Of a DNA stretch of 32,545 nucleotides, positions 20,664-27,707 are shown one piece after another (position 1 is the stretch's first letter; each line of letters opens with the position of its first letter). A program made the translations under genes and the position numbers. The notes below the pieces were generated by a model. The model did not search any database, was not told the origin of the DNA, and saw only the letters and a list, made by a program, of their open reading frames with translations. This DNA is from a virus: the IMG/VR virus record IMGVR_UViG_3300027743_000065, positions 1-32,545 of that record. One strand, written 5' to 3'.

Positions 20664-23651
20664 TTAACTCCTATTCCGCGCGCGCATGAGCGCATACGTT
20701 TGATCTTCATCGATTTGTTTTTTTGATTTCACAAATGTGCCCGGATCGGGCGTGATAATATTCCAACTATTATTGATGTTAAATACACGCTCCCCACCGC
20801 CACGTACTTCGACGGGGATTCTTTCCCCCGAAGGAATGGGAAGAAAAGCTTCCCTACGGTACTTTTCCCCCGCAAGGATCGTTGGGCCATTTGTAATTCC
20901 GGACGTGCTATGTGTACGCGTGGGCATGGAACCTCCGTCGCCAAACATCATAGATTTTGGGATCCACACGCCCCCGTTCGCCGCGGGCATGGGGCCAATA
21001 AAATTGGGTGATCCCGGTGCAGGAGCTTTACCACCGCCGAATAATCCGCCCAACCAATTGAATAATCCTCCACCACCCTGAGCCATATTTCCTAAACCCC
21101 CTGTCATATCTCCCCCCATCATACTCGCCATCATGGGACGCACGACCATGGCCCGAGTGATCTCCGATACCATCATATCGGAGAATGCTTTCATGTCGAA
21201 TGTTCCTTTTGTGATAAACTCCGTGAGCATGTCTTCAAGTCCCGAAAAAGCCTTTGACATAACGTCATAGGTTGTCTTTGCCGCGTCCGTCGCGGCATCT
21301 TTATAGTCCTTGAACGCAACCTTAGCACCCGACAGCCAAGAATTTTCTTGTAACATAAGTTGTTTCTCTTGTTCCTGTTGACGCTTGAACGCCGCCGTCA
21401 TGGCGTTCGCATAAGTCGTATGATTGATCAAACCTTCACCGACCAATTTATGAAGTTCCTTCACCGTCTTATTATATTCAGCCATGGCGTCGAACTGGCG
21501 CCGATATCCATCCGCCAATTGCTCCAAGGCCTCTTGTTGTTTCTTTAACTCTTCGTTGCGACGCTTGAGTTCGTCCGCGTTTATTTTTGCAACATCTGCG
21601 TTATATTTCTTTTCAAGACTGATAAGAACCTCATTTGTGGCGGATCTCATAGCTTTCTCTTGCTCCGCCGAAAGCCCCTTTGTTGCCAACCGATCAGTAA
21701 GCGCCCGTTCGAGTTGCAACTTTCCTTCATCATATTCAAATTTAGTCTGACTAAGTCTTTGTTCCACACCCTCAAGTCCTAACTGCACGGACTCATGTTC
21801 ATACCGGCGGCGAAGATCCGACATACTTTGAATATAATCCTTATACATGTCGGCGGCTTTTTCTTGTTCCTGTTTTTGTTTCTTTTGTGTTTCCTCATCG
21901 CTAGCCATATTAATAGGTGTTGGAGTTCGAGTAGGATCGGCATATCGACCTAATCCTTTTTTACCTATATTCTCAATCGACCGTTGATAATCATCTAATA
22001 CTCCTTTGCGCAATTCCTCAAAATATGAAGCCGAAGGAGGAATAATTTGGCCCTCGATCATTACGCCCGAGAGTTTGCCGATAGTCTTATTGTATATATC
22101 AGCAATCCCATTTAACGTATTTGTAAAAACGGTGATTACTTTCGACAGGTCCTCGGCCATATTAATCTGAAATAAATTAAAGGTAGTAGTCATCCCTGTC
22201 ACTTTAGCTTCCCAAATATCCGATACCATATTAATAGTATCAGCAAGTTTTTGGAGCAAATAAATTGTTTCATCGATCGGAAGGTGCGCTAATAATCCAT
22301 TCGAATCCTCTACCGCCTTGTTCCACTCAATCTGGGCTCCGGTTACAAGAGAGATAACGTGAGCCATGATCCGAATAATTCCTGAAATGGCGCTGAGGAC
22401 CGCGGTGAAGCCCGCGCCCATCCACTCATCGTTCGCATCGACCCATTTCTCCGTCGCCTGTGTGACGGCAATCAATGAATCTAAGAACTGACTTGTTCCC
22501 TCCGAAGTCATAAGTCCGAGTTTCACGAGCACTTTATCAAGGCTATTCATCAACGTGTCCCACTTGGCGTTGACCGTGGTCTTATAATCAGCCCATGCTT
22601 TTTCCGTCAAACCAAGCGATTGTTTCGTTCCGTCAAGCATCATTTTGACGCCAGCAAAGTCCTTGGCTTGTAGGGCAAGGATCCCCTGCATGGCTTCGAT
22701 CGACCCGTAGAACTTACCGTAGTTAACCCCAGCATCATTCGCGGCCTTGTTGAGCATCTCCAATGCCGGTATCAAACCCTTCGTCTGAATCAATTGAATC
22801 GCGGTTTGGTAACCCATATCCTTCAGGGCTTTTGACATCTCTTCCGTCGGGTTGATTAACTTTTGGAATAGGTTCTTCAATGACGTGGCGGCGGTATGAG
22901 TATTCCCCGCCGTTAATGTAACTTGAGCAAGTGCCGCACCAAGTTCAAACGATGTTGCACCCGCGTTGTGGGCGATTGCGGATACCTCACCTATGACTGA
23001 GGCGAGTTCCGCAAACGTAGTTTGGCCGTAATTTTCAATTACGAATAATAGATCTGATGCTTGGGTCGCGGTTTTAATCTCGCCCTCGAATGCGGCCATC
23101 ATCTTTGTGAGCGCAAGAATAGCCGTGGCTTGGTCGAGGTGTGCGGCTTTGGAGGCCTTTGATGCGACGGTAAGAAGATCAAGCGCATCGGCTCCCGCTT
23201 TTGCACCCGATGATATAGCATTATAATAGCCCGCGGCAAGATCGGATGGGCGTCCGAGGGCAGAGTCCAATGCCATAAGATCTTCCCTCATTTTGCCGAA
23301 AGGTGTACTTGTTACACGACCTAGATCGATGATGATAGATTGAAATTCCGCGGCACGACGGATAGCAGGAATAAGAGCCGCGGTCATGGCCGCGACCCCC
23401 ACGGTTACACCTGCGATAGCAAGACCGAGAGGGATCATGGTGCTACGTAGAGCCGTCGTACTTACGCCCATCTTTTCCAAGGTCTGCATGGCTCGACCCA
23501 TTTTTCCTTGGTAGGCGTCAGTCTTCGTACCGGTCTGATCGAGTTGCATACCTAACTTGGCGAGAGTACCCTCGATCTTTTTTACTTTTAAAGATCCGGA
23601 ATCATCTACGTCGAACTCTAGGACGAGGGGTGGTAACTGGCTGACTGCCAT
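20664..23651 (-). CDS. Tail tape measure protein
   Basis: This 995-aa protein sets tail length and is likely ejected ahead of the DNA. Residues about 80-350 form the TP901-type core (FQSIIIDLGRVTSTPFGKMR, AGYYNAISSGAKAGADALDL, SFELGAALAQVTLTAG). Then come hydrophobic helices and a long coiled coil (about 580-760, many Glu, Lys and Gln). Near the C-terminus AFSGLEDMLTEFITKGTFD matches the lambda-type tape-measure C-terminal domain. The start at 23651 (MAVSQLPPLVLEF) is preferred over 23714, because the longer form would only add basic residues overlapping the frameshifted chaperone; its ribosome binding site is weak. It overlaps the end of that frameshift product by 50 nt, as lambda T overlaps H. 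Confidence 0.93.
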   Translation of the reverse strand: MAVSQLPPLVLEFDVDDSGSLKVKKIEGTLAKLGMQLDQTGTKTDAYQGKMGRAMQTLEKMGVSTTALRSTMIPLGLAIAGVTVGVAAMTAALIPAIRRAAEFQSIIIDLGRVTSTPFGKMREDLMALDSALGRPSDLAAGYYNAISSGAKAGADALDLLTVASKASKAAHLDQATAILALTKMMAAFEGEIKTATQASDLLFVIENYGQTTFAELASVIGEVSAIAHNAGATSFELGAALAQVTLTAGNTHTAATSLKNLFQKLINPTEEMSKALKDMGYQTAIQLIQTKGLIPALEMLNKAANDAGVNYGKFYGSIEAMQGILALQAKDFAGVKMMLDGTKQSLGLTEKAWADYKTTVNAKWDTLMNSLDKVLVKLGLMTSEGTSQFLDSLIAVTQATEKWVDANDEWMGAGFTAVLSAISGIIRIMAHVISLVTGAQIEWNKAVEDSNGLLAHLPIDETIYLLQKLADTINMVSDIWEAKVTGMTTTFNLFQINMAEDLSKVITVFTNTLNGIADIYNKTIGKLSGVMIEGQIIPPSASYFEELRKGVLDDYQRSIENIGKKGLGRYADPTRTPTPINMASDEETQKKQKQEQEKAADMYKDYIQSMSDLRRRYEHESVQLGLEGVEQRLSQTKFEYDEGKLQLERALTDRLATKGLSAEQEKAMRSATNEVLISLEKKYNADVAKINADELKRRNEELKKQQEALEQLADGYRRQFDAMAEYNKTVKELHKLVGEGLINHTTYANAMTAAFKRQQEQEKQLMLQENSWLSGAKVAFKDYKDAATDAAKTTYDVMSKAFSGLEDMLTEFITKGTFDMKAFSDMMVSEITRAMVVRPMMASMMGGDMTGGLGNMAQGGGGLFNWLGGLFGGGKAPAPGSPNFIGPMPAANGGVWIPKSMMFGDGGSMPTRTHSTSGITNGPTILAGEKYRREAFLPIPSGERIPVEVRGGGERVFNINNSWNIITPDPGTFVKSKKQIDEDQTYALMRARNRS

Positions 23652-24464
23652 GATCGTCTCGTTTCTGCTTCTCTTGTTGCTCTCGTTCTTGACGTTCCTT
23701 TTCTTGAACGCCAAGTACTATCTCCTCTACGACACGTGCTTGATCGAAGAGAGATAGTTGAAAATCAGGGCCGAGTCCTTCCAGTTCCATGACCCTAAAA
23801 AATACGGCCCAATCGAACGTCCCATTCGCATTTCGGCAAAGCCACGTACGTTCTAATATGCTATGAATGAGCATATTATCATGATTGATTTGTGGCATTT
23901 CGTTCGGGCACGTATGGCACGGTAACCGTAGTCGGTGCCCGAGTTTTTCCTCTTTCTTTTTATATAATAGTTTACAAACCTCGTTACAATGGCGAGGTCC
24001 GAAGTTGACGCTACGAGAAGCAATCCAACTCCAGACCTGCTTTAGTTTCCCATTGCAACATCTTCTTTTTTGTCCTCAGGCACGTCCTCCTCGTCATCAA
24101 GGACGTGCGTCTCATCCTGGAACATTGCGAGCATGACGAGATTCGCGAAACTTGCACACCTTTCCGAAAGTAATTTTTTATTCTCAGGGGTGCATGGTAG
24201 GCTATGGCCATCTGGCCCACAAATATCATCCCAATCAACCACGGACGTGACGAAGCGTTCATTATCTCTAGCCGCGACATTGATTACGGCCTTACCCTTA
24301 TTGTGTTTGGTGTACCGTTTCTCAATTGCGAACTCTTGAGTACGAGACAACTTACGGTAAAAAATAGTAAAATGACTTTTACTGTAAACCGTACCTTCGA
24401 ATGCTTTGTTCGTGTTATCGATCGATTGGTTTTCTGACCTAGTTAAATCTAATATTAATGTCAT
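23602..24464 (-). CDS. Tail assembly chaperone, long form made by -1 frameshift (G-T type)
   Basis: The 140-residue upstream frame (24464-24042) continues after a -1 slip at 24045-24051 into an open frame that begins with CTA at 24045 and ends at 23602. This adds 147 residues and gives a predicted 287-aa product. The added part starts LKQVWSWIASRSVNFGPRHC, contains four Cys near LPCHTCPNE and ends in a charged coiled-coil tail. The added frame has no usable start codon for its first 49 residues, and a TGA closes it just upstream of the slip window. The two-product arrangement and position before the tape measure match lambda G and G-T, which chaperone the tape measure during tube polymerisation. 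Confidence 0.85.
23995..24051 (-). promoter_or_regulatory. Programmed -1 ribosomal frameshift signal
   Basis: On the minus strand the last codons read ATG GGA AAC TAA, giving the heptamer G GGA AAC (24051-24045) in the correct X-XXY-YYZ frame directly before the stop. After a 6-nt spacer (TAAAGC), AGGTCTGGAGTTG (24038-24026) pairs with CAACTTCGGACCT (24007-23995) over 13 consecutive pairs (two G-U), closing an 18-nt loop. Slippery site, spacer and stem are the standard parts of a -1 frameshift signal; lambda uses GGGAAAG in the same gene pair. Confidence 0.88.
24042..24464 (-). CDS. Tail assembly chaperone, short form (G type, 140 aa)
   Basis: This is the normal product of the upstream frame, ending at TAA 24044-24042. 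It begins MTLILDLTRSENQSIDNT, is mixed alpha/beta and ends in a very acidic tail (LDDEEDVPEDKKEDVAMGN). A GGAG site lies 9 nt before the ATG. It follows the tail tube gene and precedes the tape measure, as the short chaperone does in nearly all siphoviruses. In lambda the short form is made in large excess over the fusion. No sequence family was recognised with certainty; assignment rests on position and the frameshift architecture. Confidence 0.85.
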   Translation of the reverse strand: MTLILDLTRSENQSIDNTNKAFEGTVYSKSHFTIFYRKLSRTQEFAIEKRYTKHNKGKAVINVAARDNERFVTSVVDWDDICGPDGHSLPCTPENKKLLSERCASFANLVMLAMFQDETHVLDDEEDVPEDKKEDVAMGN

Positions 24465-24493
24465 TGGTGGTCTCCTTGTAAATAGATTATATA

Positions 24494-25957
24494 TTAAGCA
24501 TCATACGCCGGATTCAGATTGACTAAAGTTACCTTTATTGCTGTTGCATCCGCATCATCTTGGTAATATGCCTGGAAATCAAGATCAAGAACAACCCCCT
24601 GCGGACCAGCAATATCAGGTGAAGAGAACTGATACTCAAGTTCATCAATATTAAATGTCAACGAACTTTCTCCATCAGGATGCGTGAACGCTAGTTCAAG
24701 TGAAGTCTCCGTATCTTCGTTCGCTTTTTCAAGAATTGTGTCGTCTTCGAATACAGCCGAGATCGACCCACTGACACCGGCGATACCTGACGGAAGTCTA
24801 CGACGAACACCACCACCGCCGATCGTGAACCCGTCACCATCGAGATTATTTGATACATTCATGGAGAGTGTACGTAACAATTCGGTCGATACTCCACCCT
24901 CCTTTGCTGAACCATCCGCCATCTCATAACGTGAGAATGTATGCTCAGCTATATCGATCGCCCCACCGCCAATATAATCAGCATTATGAAGAATGGCTTG
25001 TACAGTTTTTGTAGATACTTGACCAGGGTCGACCGATCCGCCACGAGTAGTTTTAGCCGTCATATTTGAACCATCCGTCTTTACGGTAATGAAAGCTACC
25101 TTATAATCCGTGTCATAAATGATCATATCATCAACGACCGCGTCCGCTTGGGCAGCCGAAAAATCTACATCCCCTGCCGCACCGATCGTGATCGTGGAAG
25201 CAACTTTCACATCCGTTGATTTTACGTAAGTTGCCCCCATAATATCAAATGTAGCGATCAGTTGGTCCCCCGCTCCGTTTGCGGTAATTGACATACCGTT
25301 AATCTTGAGTCCTTTGAACAGTTGATAAATTGGGATATCGTGCGAACAATCGTGGGTCTCAAGAACAAATGACGGAAGTTCATCACAACTATTCACCTTA
25401 AATACGTGAGAGAATATAATCCTCTTGATTGATACGACCGCTTTTGCTGGGCTAGCGGCCACATCCACTACTGTATCAAGTCCATACGCATCTACGAGCA
25501 CACACACGGTCGTGCTTGTGATCGATTTAATATACGCGGTGACGTTCGTATTATAAATAATTTGATCACCCACCTGCCATGCCGTTTGTTCGACCGATAA
25601 CGTAGCTACTCCTGATGATATTACAATATTCGGTGCCCCCGTCTTAATATCGTCCGGCGTCGATGGAGTAGTCGTCGGATTACCAAGAAGCATAGCGAGA
25701 TGATGTCCAAAGTTTACACGATCAACGGGTACGACAAGTTGCCCCGTTACATCCTTGTTCCCCTTGAACGGTTTCATCGGATTCCGATTACCTCGTAACG
25801 TCGGGGACGTGTTCTTCGGGGTAACCGCCTTAATTGTGCATGAGTTATACGGGATCTTACGAGGTTTCTTTAAGGCCTCGGATTTTAGCGTCTTATAAGA
25901 CGCCTCACGGTCCCAGTACAATGTCGTGGATGCTCCACGTGCTTGTTCGTTTGCCAT
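24494..25957 (-). CDS. Major tail tube protein with two inserted beta domains
   Basis: The protein (487 aa) resembles phage tail tube proteins: LPSFVLETHDCSHDIPIYQL, then LFKGLKINGMSITANGAG and LIATFDIMGATYVKS match the tube-core pattern, with more core strands near the C-terminus (SLTFNIDELEYQFSSPDIAG). Two similar blocks interrupt the core at about residues 106-176 and 255-308, each with a G-x-A pattern and D-x-IIY (VGDQIIYNTNVTAYI and VDDMIIYDTDYKVAF). These explain the large size compared with the usual 170-350 aa and probably protrude from the tail surface. GGAGG lies 6 nt before the ATG. It lies between the tail terminator and the chaperones, as expected. Confidence 0.85.
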   Translation of the reverse strand: MANEQARGASTTLYWDREASYKTLKSEALKKPRKIPYNSCTIKAVTPKNTSPTLRGNRNPMKPFKGNKDVTGQLVVPVDRVNFGHHLAMLLGNPTTTPSTPDDIKTGAPNIVISSGVATLSVEQTAWQVGDQIIYNTNVTAYIKSITSTTVCVLVDAYGLDTVVDVAASPAKAVVSIKRIIFSHVFKVNSCDELPSFVLETHDCSHDIPIYQLFKGLKINGMSITANGAGDQLIATFDIMGATYVKSTDVKVASTITIGAAGDVDFSAAQADAVVDDMIIYDTDYKVAFITVKTDGSNMTAKTTRGGSVDPGQVSTKTVQAILHNADYIGGGAIDIAEHTFSRYEMADGSAKEGGVSTELLRTLSMNVSNNLDGDGFTIGGGGVRRRLPSGIAGVSGSISAVFEDDTILEKANEDTETSLELAFTHPDGESSLTFNIDELEYQFSSPDIAGPQGVVLDLDFQAYYQDDADATAIKVTLVNLNPAYDA

Positions 25958-25969
25958 TTCTTGCCTCCG

Positions 25970-26401
25970 TTACGTGATAATATCGAATGGTATATTATAA
26001 TTCTCTTGGTACCACCCCTTACGGGCTTCATCCACTTCCGTGGGTGACATGGTAAAGGAGGTTCCAAACTCTAATCGACAATTCCCTTCCGTGCCGACTA
26101 AAAACTTCTTACGCACGAGAAGTGTATCGAGCGTATCGGCAATTGTTTCTATATCCCCATGTCCCGTGCCTTTGCGCACGAACATTTGGATCGTCAACGT
26201 ACATGAGTGTCGTTCACCCAATTTCTGGGCAAGGTTTAATGTCTCATGTGTGGAATCCGCGGCGAACACAAACAAAGCAATATATTGTGTCAAGGCGTCA
26301 GTGACTAACTCCCTATTCATGAATTGGATACTAGTCAATGTCCATGACGTGTTGAACAAGGTCTCGATCTTTCGGTATGCTAGATTATTTATATTAACCA
26401 C
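25970..26401 (-). CDS. Tail terminator protein
   Basis: The protein (143 aa) sits between the gp10-like gene and the tail tube, where siphoviruses keep the terminator that caps the tube and joins it to the head. It has the expected size and alpha/beta pattern: helical N-terminus, then NRELVTDALTQYIALFVF, SCTLTIQMFVRKGTGHGD, a helix IADTLDTLL and a C-terminal strand pair. The G-x-G-x-x-E motif after the third strand (GTGHGDIETIADTLD) fits terminators of the gpU/tail-completion type. Assignment rests on position and secondary-structure pattern rather than a strong signature. It overlaps the upstream gene by 8 nt. Confidence 0.7.
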   Translation of the reverse strand: MVNINNLAYRKIETLFNTSWTLTSIQFMNRELVTDALTQYIALFVFAADSTHETLNLAQKLGERHSCTLTIQMFVRKGTGHGDIETIADTLDTLLVRKKFLVGTEGNCRLEFGTSFTMSPTEVDEARKGWYQENYNIPFDIIT

Positions 26402-26840
26402 GGTATCCCACCGCCTGTCTCCAAAGTTTAATGGCTCTTTCTCGACCCAGCACGTAGATCCCCTTTGGGGCTTGTTTGCTGTGGCCCATTTCTAATTTCC
26501 ACGCGTAAGCGACGGAGTTAGAAATATAAACGGTAAACTTCTTTTGATTTCCCCATCCCTTTTTTATTTGATCGACAACCGACTTTGCTTTTGTGATGCT
26601 CGTGGCTGCATTATGTAACGTACATTTCGGCGTGATCAGGGTTTTTCCCGACGTGTTGAGACTACCGATATTAATTTCATGACTTGCCCTGTACCTCCCC
26701 GTATCGACCGGTGAGATATAAACCATGTACGTGTACGTCGAGAATATAATCTCCCTCGCGATCTTGTATTGTTGGTCGATCGACTGCGAGGCTACAGCCC
26801 CGAACACCTTGAGTATATCGTCCATGTTGTGGTGTTTCAT
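26394..26840 (-). CDS. HK97 gp10-like neck/tail completion protein
   Basis: The central signature YISPVDTGRYRASHEI and the later YISNSVAYAWKLEMGHSKQ with APKGIY are the two hallmarks of HK97 gp10-like proteins: 'SPVDTGRLRxS' and 'YAxxLExGxSxQAPxG'. These proteins sit in the neck between head closure and tail terminator. The ATG at 26840 overlaps the upstream stop (TGATG) and has GGAG 6 nt ahead, so I prefer it over a GTG one codon earlier. Product length is 148 aa. No odd features were seen. Confidence 0.9.
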   Translation of the reverse strand: MKHHNMDDILKVFGAVASQSIDQQYKIAREIIFSTYTYMVYISPVDTGRYRASHEINIGSLNTSGKTLITPKCTLHNAATSITKAKSVVDQIKKGWGNQKKFTVYISNSVAYAWKLEMGHSKQAPKGIYVLGRERAIKLWRQAVGYRG

Positions 26841-27235
26841 CACAGTCTCCTAGCAATCACCATCCACGTTAAAGTTGTGGCGCCTAAACTTCTCGGATTA
26901 ATATCGACAATCTGATACTTAAGTCCACCGATCGTAAGCGTGTCCTTGGATGAAAGATCCGTGGGCACAGTACCGTTCACACGACTGATCGTTACAAAGA
27001 GATCTCCCCGTTCTAGGATCTCTATCTTGGATACATCCTCCAACGTGGCTGCCCGAATGGCCGCGGTCACAGTGTAAGTTGCGGTTGTGTCGGTCGATTT
27101 ACCCGTCGATGGAACGAACGCGCCCCTTGTGATACGGGTGATCGTTATACTTGTTGTAAATGTTAATCCTGGGACCATGGCCCCACTGAAAACATTCTTT
27201 ACGATATTACTGATGACCGTGTTAATAACAGGCAT
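26840..27235 (-). CDS. Head closure / head-tail joining protein
   Basis: The protein (131 aa) has a beta-rich sequence (TFTTSITITRITRGAFVPST, ATYTVTAAIRAAT, LTIGGLKYQIVDINPRSLG) typical of small head-closure proteins such as HK97 gp9, lambda gpFII or SPP1 gp16, which seal the connector after DNA packaging. Y-Q-I-V-D-I-N-P before the last strands fits their common C-terminal pattern. It precedes the gp10-like gene, in the usual order. Its own ribosome binding site (GGAATAATT) is weak. Assignment is from pattern and synteny. Confidence 0.72.
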   Translation of the reverse strand: MPVINTVISNIVKNVFSGAMVPGLTFTTSITITRITRGAFVPSTGKSTDTTATYTVTAAIRAATLEDVSKIEILERGDLFVTISRVNGTVPTDLSSKDTLTIGGLKYQIVDINPRSLGATTLTWMVIARRL

Positions 27236-27237
27236 AA

Positions 27238-27486
27238 TTATTCCACGTAACTTTTCTTTCCCATGAAGGTCCTTATTGTAACAACCTCCTGGAACGCATT
27301 TGAATCAAAATCGTCGGCCGCAAGTTCAAATAACTTTTTCGCATCACTTACTTCGACTTCGTTATCGACCACGGCCGTTTGAAATGACATCAATCTTCCG
27401 AATAACTTACTGTCCACGTCCTCAAACTCGTCGAAAAATCCTTCGTTACTATCCTTCTTTCCCCCTATCCATCGCTCGGTCATCAT
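27238..27486 (-). CDS. Small acidic hypothetical protein (82 aa)
   Basis: The sequence begins MMTERWIGGKKDSNEGFF and is acidic and mostly helical (FEDVDSKLFGRLMSFQTAVV, then VSDAKKLFELAADDFDSNAF). AAAGGA lies before two tandem ATG codons, so the exact start could be 27486 or 27483. No membrane segment, signal or metal motif is visible. It lies inside the head-tail connector genes with 2-nt gaps on both sides, so a structural or chaperone role in the neck is possible. I do not recognise a family. Confidence 0.75.
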   Translation of the reverse strand: MMTERWIGGKKDSNEGFFDEFEDVDSKLFGRLMSFQTAVVDNEVEVSDAKKLFELAADDFDSNAFQEVVTIRTFMGKKSYVE

Positions 27487-27488
27487 GA

Positions 27489-27707
27489 TTATCCTTTCTC
27501 GTATTGAATCCCATTGTCCCCCGGAAATGGTTCTAAATGGGGATTATTGCCCAATGAGATCTCATCGGGAATCCCATCGGGAAATGCTGCACATGTATAG
27601 TTACCCGTATCCGTCGTAAATGAACCATCCTTTTCTACCGGAGCCGTATTAGCGACTCCAAAGAAAAATTTACATTTACGAATATGGCACTTCGGTTCCA
27701 TCATCAT
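27489..27707 (-). CDS. Small Cys-containing protein after the MuF gene (72 aa)
   Basis: The sequence has PKCHIRKCKFFFGV near the N-terminus and YTCAAFPDGIPDEISLG, ending with PGDNGIQYEKG. I recall this pattern ('C-x4-C ... C-x-AFPxGIPxEI ... PGDxGI') from short uncharacterised proteins next to MuF or head-completion genes of other phages. Three cysteines could bind a metal with a further ligand such as His8, or across a dimer. GGAGG lies 6 nt before the ATG, and the gene overlaps the MuF stop by 4 nt, so their translation is coupled. The function is unknown. Confidence 0.75.
   Translation of the reverse strand: MMMEPKCHIRKCKFFFGVANTAPVEKDGSFTTDTGNYTCAAFPDGIPDEISLGNNPHLEPFPGDNGIQYEKG

Noticed and set aside
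23602-23898. A separate 98-aa gene starting at ATG 23898
   Set aside because: The frame is open for 49 codons further upstream back to the slippery site, with protein-like sequence, and no ribosome binding site was noted at 23898. It is better explained as the 3' part of the frameshift product.
24064-24072. A6G run (GAC AAA AAA GAA on the minus strand) as the frameshift site of the tail chaperones
   Set aside because: The heptamer A AAA AAG would need another frame. In the coding frame the preceding base is C, so tandem -1 slippage would mispair. GGGAAAC at 24051-24045 fits both frame and stem spacing.
24011-24280. 89-aa minus-strand frame overlapping the chaperone end
   Set aside because: It is the +1 frame of the chaperone gene, ends in a TAG shortly after the slip site, and is not the frame that stays open to the tape measure.
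26040-26495. 151-aa plus-strand frame opposite the tail terminator gene
   Set aside because: It is antisense to two well-supported neck genes, has no ribosome binding site and no recognisable pattern.
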